From Mesorhizobium sp. ES1-1 (GTDB lineage Bacteria > Pseudomonadota > Alphaproteobacteria > Rhizobiales > Rhizobiaceae), in NCBI RefSeq assembly GCF_020164785.1, contig NZ_JAIUGX010000009.1:62001-126000 (forward strand): a stretch of 64,000 nt of DNA, read 5' to 3'. This document shows positions 25,089 through 33,761 of this stretch, piece by piece. The notes under the pieces are model-generated. The model was not told the DNA's origin. It worked only from the letters and a program-made list of their open reading frames with translations, and ran no database searches. Position numbers and translations under genes: made by a program. Position 1 is the first letter of the stretch; each line of letters begins with the position of its first letter.

Positions 25089-26873
25089 TCAGGCCGCGGA
25101 GGGTTCAGCCGCTTCAGGCTTTTGCCCTAGGACTTCTTCCACAATGCCGCGCGCGATCTCGCGCTCGCCCATGATTACCGTATCTGCGCCGAGCCCTTTG
25201 AGATGCTCGACTTCGGCATCGGAATGGGCGCGGGCGATGACATTGATGCCGGGATTGGCGGCTCGCGCGCGCAGCACGATCTGGCCGGCCTCGAAGGCGT
25301 TGGGAATGGCCAGGATCAGCCGGCTGGCGCCCTCCGGATTGGCGGCGGCAAACACTTCGGAATTGGCGGCGTTGCCGGAGATGGTTTCGACGCCGTCGGC
25401 CTTCAGTCTGGCCAATGTCTTGTCGCCATCCTCGATAACGAGGAAGGGCAGGGCAGCCTGTTTTAGCGCCGCGCCAACCAGGTTGCCGACACGGCCATAG
25501 CCGATCAGAATCGTATGGTTGGCAGACGTCGTCCTGGGCGGTGGGTCGTCTTCGCCCTTGGTCGCTGCCGCGACCGAAGCCACCTGTCCCGGTGCCGTTG
25601 CGGGTCCGACCGGCTTCGCGTCATCCGGCGTTTCCTTGCGCGCGGCGCGGGCATCGAGCCATGGTTTCATCCAGTCGAGGGCCAGGAACATCAACGGATT
25701 GAGCACGATGGACAGGATGGCTCCGGCCAGGACCAGGTCGCGGCCCTGCTCAGGCAACAGTTTCAACCCGACGCCGAGTTCGGCCAGGATGAAGGAGAAT
25801 TCGCCGATCTGGGCCAGGCTCGCCGAAATCATCAGCGCCGTGGTCAGCGGATAACCGAAGGCACGGACTATGACGAACGCCGCCAGCGACTTGCCGATGA
25901 TGATGATGGCGAGCGTCGCCAGGATCGGCAGGCCATTGCTGAGCAGGCTGAACGGATCGAACAACATGCCGACCGAGACGAAAAACAGGACCGAGAAAGC
26001 ATCGCGCAGCGGCAGTGATTCTTCCGCCGCGCGGTGGCTGAGTTCGGACTCGCTCATGATCATGCCGGCGAAGAAGGCGCCTAGTGCCAGCGAAACGCCG
26101 AAAAGCTTGGCGGCGCCGAAGGCAACGCCGAGCGCGATGGCGAGAACTGCCAGCCGGAACAGTTCGCGCGAGCCCGTATGGGCGACATAGTGCAGGATCC
26201 AGGGGATAACCCGGCGCCCGACGACGAGCATGACGACCACAAAGGCCGCGACCTTGGCGAGCGTCATGCCGACGACACCCCAGATGCCATAGGTCACGGG
26301 AAGCGACAGCAAGCCGCTCGCATGGGCGTCCGCCTGCTCCTGGCCGCCGAGGACGCCGGCTAGGGCCGGCAGCAGTACTAGCGCCAGCACCATGGCGAGA
26401 TCCTCGACGATCAGCCAGCCGACGGCGATGCGGCCGCGCTCGGTCTCGATCATGCGGCGTTCCTGCAAGGCACGCAGCAGGACGACGGTGGAAGCCACCG
26501 ACAGCGCCAGGCCGAAGACAAGTCCCGCGCCCATCGACCAGCCAAGCATCCAGGACAAGCCGGCGCCGAGCGCCGTGGCAAAGCCTATCTGGACGATGGC
26601 GCCCGGCACGGCGATGGCGCGCACCGACAGAAGATCCTTCAGCGAGAAATGCAGGCCGACGCCGAACATGAGGAGGATGACGCCAATTTCCGCCAATTCA
26701 TTGGCAAGGCCCGCATCGGCAACGAAACCGGGCGTGTTGGGCCCGACCAGGACGCCGGCCACGAGATAGCCGACCAGCGGTGGAATGCGGAAACGGTTGG
26801 CGAGTGCGCCGAAGACGAAAGCCAGCCCCAGACCGGCGACGATGGTAGCGATAAGGGGCGTGTCATGCGGCAT
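25089..26873 (-). CDS. Kef-type CPA2 cation:proton antiporter (YbaL-like)
   Basis: 594 residues. The first 400 form a 12-13 helix Na+/H+ exchanger domain (IPPLVGYLVAGVLVGPNTPG, FGVGLHFSLKDLL, GAFFAGMIMSESELSHRA). A linker leads to a TrkA-N NAD(H)-binding domain (about 455-580, HTILIGYGRVGNLVGAAL, then GNAANSEVF). This is the arrangement of KefB/KefC/YbaL potassium efflux or cation antiporters of the inner membrane. No KefG/KefF partner is adjacent. Ion specificity is inferred from the family. Confidence 0.9.
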   Translation of the reverse strand: MPHDTPLIATIVAGLGLAFVFGALANRFRIPPLVGYLVAGVLVGPNTPGFVADAGLANELAEIGVILLMFGVGLHFSLKDLLSVRAIAVPGAIVQIGFATALGAGLSWMLGWSMGAGLVFGLALSVASTVVLLRALQERRMIETERGRIAVGWLIVEDLAMVLALVLLPALAGVLGGQEQADAHASGLLSLPVTYGIWGVVGMTLAKVAAFVVVMLVVGRRVIPWILHYVAHTGSRELFRLAVLAIALGVAFGAAKLFGVSLALGAFFAGMIMSESELSHRAAEESLPLRDAFSVLFFVSVGMLFDPFSLLSNGLPILATLAIIIIGKSLAAFVIVRAFGYPLTTALMISASLAQIGEFSFILAELGVGLKLLPEQGRDLVLAGAILSIVLNPLMFLALDWMKPWLDARAARKETPDDAKPVGPATAPGQVASVAAATKGEDDPPPRTTSANHTILIGYGRVGNLVGAALKQAALPFLVIEDGDKTLARLKADGVETISGNAANSEVFAAANPEGASRLILAIPNAFEAGQIVLRARAANPGINVIARAHSDAEVEHLKGLGADTVIMGEREIARGIVEEVLGQKPEAAEPSAA

Positions 26874-27100
26874 TGTCTATGGAGCGCCTTTCAAAATCAG
26901 TGATGTCGGATGTGCGCGCCCGAAGCCGCCGCGTGGCTGCAATATGGTGGATGGAGTGTGGGCGATGCAACCCGCAAGGAGGCGAAATCGCCCCCGATGG
27001 TGGATATACTGACCGGCGGCGCGTGAAGCCGCCGGTCAGACCTGCATGGGTGCGATGGTCCATGCCGATCTCGGCTGGCAATCGCAGGTCAAGCCGAAGA

Positions 27101-27550
27101 TCAGGCTGCCTGCAGCAAGGTCTCGATCTCGTACAGGGCGTGATTGGTAAGCGTCTTGGGGATTTCGGCCGTGACCTTGTCCTGGACTTCCTTGTGGAGT
27201 TTCTTGCGCATGGCCCCAAGCACCAGGGGCGGAGCCACAAGGACGATGTCATCGAACTTGCCGGCGTGTGCGAGCTTGTAAAGACGTGTGGCGATCTCAT
27301 CGGCGAAGCGCTCCTTGCCCAGCCTGTGCCAGTCGGTGTCCTCGACAGCGCTTCGGTGCACGGAAGGCCCATCATTGTTCCGGCCGGGGCTGTCGGTGCC
27401 CTGCTCGCGCGTCGGCGGGTTCTCCTGCTTCATCTCCTGCACCACCTCAAGGTTGGGAAATCTGTTGTCGCCGGCGTTCCTCAGGAACAGTGCTTTTTCG
27501 CCATCGGCCACCATGACCCAGATGCCATTTTTTAGATTGATCGTGTTCAT
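27101..27550 (-). CDS. Host-attachment family protein
   Basis: 149 residues with an AAGGAGCC ribosome binding site upstream. It matches the pattern of the 'protein required for attachment to host cells' family. The N-terminal strand WVMVADGEKALFLR is followed by a variable linker (NPPTREQGTD, DGPSVHR) and by RFADEIATRLYKLAHAGKFDDIVLVAPP and KVTAEIPKTLTNH. The fold is probably related to eRF1/baeRF domains. The attachment role was assigned in Agrobacterium-type bacteria and may not hold generally. It has its own promoter in the gap shared with cysG. Confidence 0.85.
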   Translation of the reverse strand: MNTINLKNGIWVMVADGEKALFLRNAGDNRFPNLEVVQEMKQENPPTREQGTDSPGRNNDGPSVHRSAVEDTDWHRLGKERFADEIATRLYKLAHAGKFDDIVLVAPPLVLGAMRKKLHKEVQDKVTAEIPKTLTNHALYEIETLLQAA

Positions 27551-27966
27551 GACGACTGGCTCCTTTCTTTAGACCGTCACGCAATTTCGTGAAGTGCGGT
27601 GGTCAGGTCTCGATGCAACTTAAGGACGTTTGGGCAACGCCTCGCCAACCGGTAATGTTCCAATCGAGGTGCGCGGCCGGTCCGTCATCGGGGCTAGAGT
27701 CGTTGGCGCCTTAAATCTACTAGATTGGTAGAAATTAGAAAAAACTGTTTTGCGATTTTTTTTGCAAGCGCCAAAAGATCGGAAATTCAAGGCCTGCGGC
27801 AGTGGCGCCTATCGGCGGAAAGCGCACATAGGGAATATTTTTCCCCGGCCAGCCGAGCTTACAGAAAAGCGATTGCATCCCAACAAGCGATGCGCGAGTG
27901 GGTTCCTTCTGGTTTTCCGTGCCACCGCGTAGAACTTCAATCCCATCCAGGAACTTCGCTCGCTTC
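27551..27966. other. Divergent control region of the host-attachment gene and the cys operon
   Basis: About 416 bases without a supported gene. The plus-strand frame running through its end is an upstream extension of cysG. An AT-rich patch at 27711-27770 contains the palindrome ATCTACTAGAT (27715-27725), extended by an imperfect TCTAC...GTAGA pair (27716-27732). It is a candidate operator for the sulfate-assimilation operon. I see no recognisable riboswitch. Confidence 0.4.
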
Positions 27967-29418
27967 ATGCCTCACACCGTCCCCAAGCTCAACGCCTTCC
28001 CCGTATTCATGCGGGTTGAGGGAAAAGCCGTGGCCATCGTCGGCGGCGGCGAGGAGGCGCTTGCCAAGGCGCGGCTTATCGGACAGTCGAGCGCCGTCCT
28101 GCGCATCATTGCGCGGGACGCCGAACCGGAGCTGCTGACGTTCATAGCTCGGAGCGGTGCGACCCGCGTTGCCGCCCCTTACGAGGCCAGCCATCTTCAA
28201 GGCGCGGTGATGGTTTTTGCCGCCAGCGGCGATGAGAAACTCGACAGCCGCGTCGCGGCGGACGCACGCCGCCTCGGTATCCCGGTCAATGCCGTGGACC
28301 GGCCCGAACTTTGCGACTTCTTCACTCCGGCGCTGGTCAATCGCGCGCCGGTTGCCATTGCCATCGGCACCGAAGGGGCAGGGCCGGTGCTGGCCCAGAT
28401 GCTGCGTACGCGGATCGACAGGATGCTGTCGCCTTCACTCGGATCGCTGGCAACCCTGGCTGCCGCGCTGCGCGGTGCGGCCGAGACGCTGCTGCCGAAA
28501 GGCAATGCGCGGCGGCGCTTCTGGATTGATTTCTTCACCGGTGCTCCGGCCCGCGCCGTTGAAGCCGGTGAGCTTTCGCAGGCCCATGACGCGGCTGTCG
28601 ATTTGATGCTCTCCAAGGTACATGCACCAGGTCATATCGCCCTGGTCGGCGCCGGTCCTGGGGCGGAGGACCTTCTAACCCTGCGAGCGCATCGCTTGCT
28701 GATGGAGGCCGATGTCATCGTCCACGACGCACTGGTGCCGGAGCCGGTCGTCGCCATGGGCCGCCGCGATGCGGAGCGTCTGGCTGTCGGCAAGCGCAAG
28801 GGCTGCCACAGCAAGAGTCAGGCTGAAATCAATGCACTGCTGGTCGAACTCGGCCGCGAAGGCAAGCGCGTCGTGCGGCTGAAATCGGGCGACCCGCTGG
28901 TGTTTGGCCGGGCTGGCGAGGAGATGGCGGCCTTGCGCGATGCCGGCATCGCCTATGAGGTGGTCCCGGGCGTCACCGCGGCCTTTGCCGCCGCCGCCGA
29001 TTTCGAACTGCCACTGACCTTGCGCGGCGTGTCGTCGTCGATGGTGTTCACGACCGGCCACGATCTCAAGGGCAATTCGCTGCCGGACTGGGCCAAGCTC
29101 GCCATCTCCGGCGCCACGGTCGCGGTCTATATGGGCCGCTCGGTGGCGGCCGAGGTAGCCAGCCGACTGATCGAAGCGGGGCTGTCAGCCGACACGGCGG
29201 TCGCGGTGGTGGAGAATGCCAGCCTCGCCAACCGGCGCCGCTTCCACGGCACGCTGGCCGATCTGCCGTCGCTGGAGGCGCGCACCGACCTGGCCGGCCC
29301 GGTGATGACCATTATCGGTGACGCGGTCGCGGGCGCCAATTTCGAGCGCTCGGAGCCGCTTGCGGCCCACAGGCACAAGGGCGCTACGGCCGTAGCCGCC
29401 GAGGGTGTCCAATCATGA
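27967..29418 (+). CDS. cysG: Siroheme synthase (precorrin-2 dehydrogenase/ferrochelatase and uroporphyrinogen-III methyltransferase)
   Basis: 483 residues from the ATG at 27967. The N-terminal part (about 1-215) binds NAD at VAIVGGGEEALAKARLI and does the oxidation and iron insertion. The C-terminal part (about 220-465) is the SAM-dependent methyltransferase, with HIALVGAGPGAEDLLTLRAH, VVRLKSGDPLVFGRAGEE and VVPGVTAAFAAA. It makes siroheme, the cofactor of the sulfite reductase encoded two genes downstream. It overlaps the next gene in an ATGA junction and heads a five-gene cys operon. Confidence 0.95.
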   Translation: MPHTVPKLNAFPVFMRVEGKAVAIVGGGEEALAKARLIGQSSAVLRIIARDAEPELLTFIARSGATRVAAPYEASHLQGAVMVFAASGDEKLDSRVAADARRLGIPVNAVDRPELCDFFTPALVNRAPVAIAIGTEGAGPVLAQMLRTRIDRMLSPSLGSLATLAAALRGAAETLLPKGNARRRFWIDFFTGAPARAVEAGELSQAHDAAVDLMLSKVHAPGHIALVGAGPGAEDLLTLRAHRLLMEADVIVHDALVPEPVVAMGRRDAERLAVGKRKGCHSKSQAEINALLVELGREGKRVVRLKSGDPLVFGRAGEEMAALRDAGIAYEVVPGVTAAFAAAADFELPLTLRGVSSSMVFTTGHDLKGNSLPDWAKLAISGATVAVYMGRSVAAEVASRLIEAGLSADTAVAVVENASLANRRRFHGTLADLPSLEARTDLAGPVMTIIGDAVAGANFERSEPLAAHRHKGATAVAAEGVQS

Positions 29419-29717
29419 AGATACTGACTGCCAATCGGCTCAGCGACGGCATTGCAGTGTGGTACGCCAATGGCGGCTGGGTCGAGACGGTGGACCATGC
29501 GGAGCTTGCCCGGGACCAGGCGGCCGAAGACCTGCTGGAGGCTATCGGCGCCAAAGCCTATGCCGACAATCAAGTGGTCGATGTCAATTTGATCGATGCG
29601 GACATCGTTGACGGCGTGGTCGAGCCGGTGCGGTTGCGCGAGAAAATCCGCGCCGCCGGCCCGACCGTCCGAGGCGATGTCGGCAAGCAGGCCGAGCGCA
29701 CGGCCCAATCGGACTGA
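29415..29717 (+). CDS. DUF2849 protein of the sulfate-assimilation operon
   Basis: 100 residues. The ATG at 29415 overlaps the cysG stop, so translation is probably coupled. The protein is small, acidic and soluble (KILTANRLSDGIAVWYANGGW, then EDLLEAI and VEPVRLREKIRAAGPTVR). It fits the DUF2849 family, which is found between cysG and cysI in many Alphaproteobacteria. Function is unknown. Constant linkage suggests an accessory to sulfite reductase, for instance in assembly or electron delivery; this is inference. Confidence 0.85.
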   Translation: MKILTANRLSDGIAVWYANGGWVETVDHAELARDQAAEDLLEAIGAKAYADNQVVDVNLIDADIVDGVVEPVRLREKIRAAGPTVRGDVGKQAERTAQSD

Positions 29718-29751
29718 ATTGAAACAGGCGGACGCGCCTTGAAAGACGAAC

Positions 29752-31422
29752 ATGTACCGCTACGATGAGTTCGACCACGATTTTGTCCAGGCCCGCGTCG
29801 CCGAGTTCAGCGACCAGGTCGAGCGCAGGCTTGCCGGCGAGATCACCGAGGACCAGTTCAAGCCGCTCAGGCTGATGAATGGCGTCTACCTGCAGCTGCA
29901 TGCCTATATGCTGCGCATTGCCGTGCCCTATGGCACGCTCAGCGGCAAGCAATTGCGCATGCTGGGCCATATCGCGCGCAAATACGATAAGGGCTACGGC
30001 CATTTCACCACCCGCCAAAACATCCAGTTCAACTGGCCGGCGCTGTCTGACATTCCGGCGATCCTGGCAGACCTCGCCAGCGTGGAGATGCACGCCATCC
30101 AGACCAGCGGCAATTGCATCCGAAATGTCACGGCCGACCACTTCGCCGGTGCCGCGGCCGACGAGATTGCCGATCCGCGGCCCTATGCCGAGATCTTGCG
30201 CCAATGGTCGTCGGTGCATCCGGAATTCTCCTTCCTGCCGAGAAAATTCAAGATCGCCGTGACCGGCGCCGAGCGCGACCGCGCCGCGATCCAAACGCAT
30301 GACATTGGCCTGCATCTGAAGAAGAACGCAGCCGGCGAGTTGGGTTTTGCCGTCTATGTCGGTGGCGGCCAGGGCCGCACGCCGATGGTTGCCAGGAAAA
30401 TCCGCGATTTCCTGCCAGAAGCCGACCTACTGTCCTACTGCACGGCGATCCTGCGCGTTTACAATCTCAATGGACGCCGCGACAACAAGTACAAGGCGCG
30501 CATCAAGATCCTGGTCCACGAGACCGGCGTGGAGGAAATTACCCGGCAGGTCGAGGCCGAGTGGCAGGAACTGAAGGATGCGGAGCTGAAGCTGCCGGAT
30601 GCCGACATCCGCGCCATCGAAGCCTATTTCGCGCCGCCGTCCCTTGCGGATCGGCCGGAAGGCGACGAGGCGGTCAAGCTTGCCCGCCTCGATTCCAAGG
30701 GTTTCTCGGAGTGGCTCGACCAGAACGTCGTGACGCATCGCCACCCCGATTACGCGGCAGTAACGATCTCGCTGAAAGGCATTGGCGAAGTGCCGGGTGA
30801 CGCCTCCGCCAGCCAGATGGAAGCGGTTGCCGACATTGCCGAGAAATATGCCTTCGACGAACTGCGCGTCAGCCATGAGCAGAACCTGATCCTGCCGCAT
30901 GTGGCGCGCGCCGATCTCAAGGCCGTTTATGACGCGCTCGTCGATATCGGCCTGGCGACGGCCAATTCCAACCTGATCTCCGACATCATCGCCTGCCCGG
31001 GCCTCGACTATTGCGCGCTGGCGACGGCGCGCTCGATCCCGATCGCGCAGGAGATCTCGCGCCGTTTCGCATCGCTGGAGCGGCAGCGCGAGATCGGCGA
31101 ACTGAAGCTGAAGATCTCAGGCTGCATCAATGCCTGCGGACATCACCATGTCGGCCATATCGGCATCCTTGGCGTCGAGAAGAAGGGCACCGAGCTCTAC
31201 CAGGTGACGCTCGGCGGCTCGGCCGACGAGAACACGTCCGTGGGAGAAATCATCGGCCGCGGCTTCAGTTCGGACGAAATCACCGACGCCATCGAGCAGA
31301 TCGTCGAGACCTATCTCGGCCTTCGGCTCGACCCGCACGAGAAATTCATCGACGCTTACCGCCGTGTCGGTCCCGCGCCGTTCAAGGAGGCGCTCTATGC
31401 TGGCGAAGCCAAGGCCGCTTGA
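29752..31422 (+). CDS. cysI: Nitrite/sulfite reductase hemoprotein (assimilatory sulfite reductase)
   Basis: 556 residues. Two ferredoxin-like half-domains (VYLQLHAYMLRIAVPYG; YGHFTTRQNIQFNW; SGNCIRNVTADHFAG) surround a siroheme and [4Fe-4S] centre. The cluster cysteines lie in CPGLDYCALA and SGCINACGHH. It reduces sulfite to sulfide with six electrons. No flavoprotein subunit CysJ is present, so electrons probably come from ferredoxin or another donor. The distinction from nitrite reductase rests on the cysG, cysH and DUF934 neighbours. Confidence 0.93.
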   Translation: MYRYDEFDHDFVQARVAEFSDQVERRLAGEITEDQFKPLRLMNGVYLQLHAYMLRIAVPYGTLSGKQLRMLGHIARKYDKGYGHFTTRQNIQFNWPALSDIPAILADLASVEMHAIQTSGNCIRNVTADHFAGAAADEIADPRPYAEILRQWSSVHPEFSFLPRKFKIAVTGAERDRAAIQTHDIGLHLKKNAAGELGFAVYVGGGQGRTPMVARKIRDFLPEADLLSYCTAILRVYNLNGRRDNKYKARIKILVHETGVEEITRQVEAEWQELKDAELKLPDADIRAIEAYFAPPSLADRPEGDEAVKLARLDSKGFSEWLDQNVVTHRHPDYAAVTISLKGIGEVPGDASASQMEAVADIAEKYAFDELRVSHEQNLILPHVARADLKAVYDALVDIGLATANSNLISDIIACPGLDYCALATARSIPIAQEISRRFASLERQREIGELKLKISGCINACGHHHVGHIGILGVEKKGTELYQVTLGGSADENTSVGEIIGRGFSSDEITDAIEQIVETYLGLRLDPHEKFIDAYRRVGPAPFKEALYAGEAKAA

Positions 31423-32161
31423 CCGTATCGGCGAGGTCGATGGCGGCGCCGCCGCGAAAGCGGCGGGCCTCGACGCGCTTCACGGCCGGCTGAAGCCGAT
31501 CGAGATCATCGAATTGGCTGCCGGCCATCTGTTTCATGACGAGATCGCGGCGGTCTCTTCGTTCGGCGCCGATTCTGCTGTCCTGTTGCACATGATCTCG
31601 GAGATCGACCGGTCGCTGCCGGTCCTCTTTCTCGACACCGGCAAGCATTTCGAGGAGACGCTCGATTATCGCGACGCGCTCGTCGCCGATTTCGGGCTGA
31701 CCAATGTTCGGGTGATCAAGCCGGAAGAGGCGGCGCTGGAACGGATCGACCCGACAGGCAGCCTCCACCAGATCGACACCGAAGCCTGCTGCGGCATCCG
31801 CAAGGTCGAGCCGCTGGCGCGCGGCGTTGCGCCGTTCCGTGCGTGGCTCACAGGCCGCAAGCGCTTCCAGGCTTCGACGCGGGCGGCGTTGCCGGTCTTC
31901 GAGGCGGTGGGCCCGCGCATCCGCATCAATCCGCTGGCGCATTGGACGACATCCGATCAGGCCGATTACATGCGTGCGCATGCGCTGCGCGAAAATCCGC
32001 TGGTCGCCTATGGATATTTGTCGATAGGCTGCTTTCCCTGCACCCAGCCGGTGCAGCCGGGCGAGGATGCGCGCAGCGGCCGCTGGGCCGGCCATGCCAA
32101 GACCGAGTGCGGCATTCACCTGTCGGGACTGGAAGTTTCGCTGACCGACGCCTCATTGTAG
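31397..32161 (+). CDS. cysH: Phosphoadenylyl/adenylyl-sulfate reductase, [4Fe-4S] APS type
   Basis: 254 residues from the ATG at 31397, which is preceded by a strong AAGGAGG inside the end of cysI (26-base overlap). It has the PP-loop-like motif SSFGADSAVLLHM, FLDTGKHFEETL and the C-terminal ECGIHL with the catalytic cysteine. The pairs ACCGIRK and GCFPCTQP are the CC...CxxC signature of an iron-sulfur enzyme. That form reduces APS directly, as in most bacteria without CysC dependence. It feeds sulfite to CysI. Confidence 0.95.
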   Translation: MLAKPRPLDRIGEVDGGAAAKAAGLDALHGRLKPIEIIELAAGHLFHDEIAAVSSFGADSAVLLHMISEIDRSLPVLFLDTGKHFEETLDYRDALVADFGLTNVRVIKPEEAALERIDPTGSLHQIDTEACCGIRKVEPLARGVAPFRAWLTGRKRFQASTRAALPVFEAVGPRIRINPLAHWTTSDQADYMRAHALRENPLVAYGYLSIGCFPCTQPVQPGEDARSGRWAGHAKTECGIHLSGLEVSLTDASL

Positions 32162-32184
32162 TTCTTCCTGCCTGGGAATTTTTG

Positions 32185-32721
32185 ATGACCGAGTTGACCG
32201 CGGGGACCTCCACCCGCCTCTGGACCCCGAAAGGTTTTTGCGAGGATGAGTGGGCTCATGCCGACAGTGCCGAGGCACTGTCCGGCAATGGCCGTTTCAT
32301 CCTGCCGCTGCAGGCCTTTCTAGACCTGGACCCCGAGGTGCGGCGGGCAGCCAAGGAACGGCTCGGGGTCGCGTTGCAGCCCGGCGACCAGCTTGACAAG
32401 ATAGCCGACCTGCTCGACCAGTTGTCGCTGGTGGCGCTGGCGTTCCCAGCCTTCAGCGACGGCCGTTCCTTCTCCAAGGCTGAATTGCTGCGCAGCCGCT
32501 ATCGTTTCGAAGGGGCAGTGCGGGCAACGGGGCAGGTGCTTGTCGACCAGTTGCCGCACATGCTGCGGCTGGGGTTCGATGAGTTCGAGATCTCGAATCC
32601 CGTCCTGTTGAAACGGCTGCAGGAAGGCCGCGTCGGCGGGCTCGGACTCTACTACCAGCCGGCCGCCGTGCCGGAGCCCAAGGGACCGAAATATTCCTGG
32701 CGGCGGGTCCGAGCCGGCTGA
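32185..32721 (+). CDS. DUF934 protein of the sulfate-assimilation operon
   Basis: 178 residues from the ATG at 32185, 23 bases after cysH. It fits the DUF934 family, with PLQAFLDLDPEVR, ALAFPAFSDGRSFSKAELLR, RFEGAVRATGQVLVDQLPHM and GFDEFEISNP. The family occurs next to cysH and cysI in Alpha- and Betaproteobacteria and has no established activity. Linkage suggests a role in sulfite reduction, perhaps as an electron-transfer or assembly factor. It is the last gene of the operon and converges on purC. Confidence 0.87.
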   Translation: MTELTAGTSTRLWTPKGFCEDEWAHADSAEALSGNGRFILPLQAFLDLDPEVRRAAKERLGVALQPGDQLDKIADLLDQLSLVALAFPAFSDGRSFSKAELLRSRYRFEGAVRATGQVLVDQLPHMLRLGFDEFEISNPVLLKRLQEGRVGGLGLYYQPAAVPEPKGPKYSWRRVRAG

Positions 32722-32736
32722 CGAAGAGGCATTCTC

Positions 32737-33687
32737 TCAGAAGTAGCGTTTCAGGTTACCGCGGATGCGATCCAGCACGGTGTCGCCGGAGAGGTCGGGC
32801 ACGAACGCCCTGCCCGTGATCGCTTCATAGGCCCGCGCGTAGACTCGCGAGGCCTGCTCGACGATTTCGTCGGGAATGCTGGGGATCGGGTCCTTGTATG
32901 GGTCGCATTGGGCCGAGACCCACGAGCGGATGAAATCCTTGTCGAAGCTTTCCGGCCTCGCACCGCTTTCGAGCGCCTGCTGATAGCTCGCCGCGATCCA
33001 ATAGCGGCTGCTGTCCGGCGTGTGGATCTCGTCGGCGAGGACGATCGTCCCGTCCTTGTCGACGCCGAACTCGTATTTGGTGTCGGCGAGGATCAGGCCG
33101 CGTTCGGCAGCGCGCCACTGGCCTCGGGCAAACAGCTGCAGGGCGTAGGTCGACACTGTCTGCCACTGCTCGGGCGTGAGAAGACCCTGGCTGAGGATCT
33201 CGGCTTCGGAGAGGGGCTCGTCATGGTTGCCGTCGAAAGCCTTGCTCGTCGGAGTGATGATCGCCTCACGCAGCTTTTCATTCGCCCGCAGCCCATCGGG
33301 CAAAGTCGTTCCGTACATGGTTCGCTCGCCGTTCCTGTATTTGGTCAGGATCGACGTGCTGGTGGTTCCCGCGAGATAGCCGCGGACGACGATCTCCACC
33401 GGCAGGATTTCGAGCCTGGTGCCGACGACGACATTCGGGTCGGGATAGTCGAGAACGTGATTGGGGCAGATGTCGGCGGTTTCCTCGAACCAATAGCGGG
33501 CGATCTGAGTGAGGATCTCGCCCTTGAAAGGGATTGAGGTCAGGATGACGTCGAAGGCGCTGATGCGATCGGTGGCGATGATGATGCGTCGCCCGTCCGG
33601 CAGATCGTAGTTTTCCCGCACCTTGCCGCTGTAGCGGTTCGGAAGTTCGGGAATGTAGGCGTCTGAAAGAACGCGCGGATTGCTCAT
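32737..33687 (-). CDS. purC: Phosphoribosylaminoimidazole-succinocarboxamide synthase
   Basis: 316 residues from the ATG at 33687; a GTG two codons earlier is possible. Motifs are RYSGKVRENYDLPDGR (ATP-binding strand), ATDRISAFDV, EIVVRGYLAGTT and the C-terminal IHTPDSSRYW. It joins aspartate to CAIR in purine synthesis, in the cytoplasm. The length is that of the longer SAICAR synthase class, about 60 residues more than the E. coli enzyme, and rhizobia often carry both forms. It is a single-gene unit here. Confidence 0.95.
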   Translation of the reverse strand: MSNPRVLSDAYIPELPNRYSGKVRENYDLPDGRRIIIATDRISAFDVILTSIPFKGEILTQIARYWFEETADICPNHVLDYPDPNVVVGTRLEILPVEIVVRGYLAGTTSTSILTKYRNGERTMYGTTLPDGLRANEKLREAIITPTSKAFDGNHDEPLSEAEILSQGLLTPEQWQTVSTYALQLFARGQWRAAERGLILADTKYEFGVDKDGTIVLADEIHTPDSSRYWIAASYQQALESGARPESFDKDFIRSWVSAQCDPYKDPIPSIPDEIVEQASRVYARAYEAITGRAFVPDLSGDTVLDRIRGNLKRYF

Positions 33688-33761
33688 CGTCACATGCCGT
33701 TTGCGGGTGATCCCGCAAGCTGCATAAAGCGCGAAGGGCGATCCTTCAATGCCGGCCGGCT

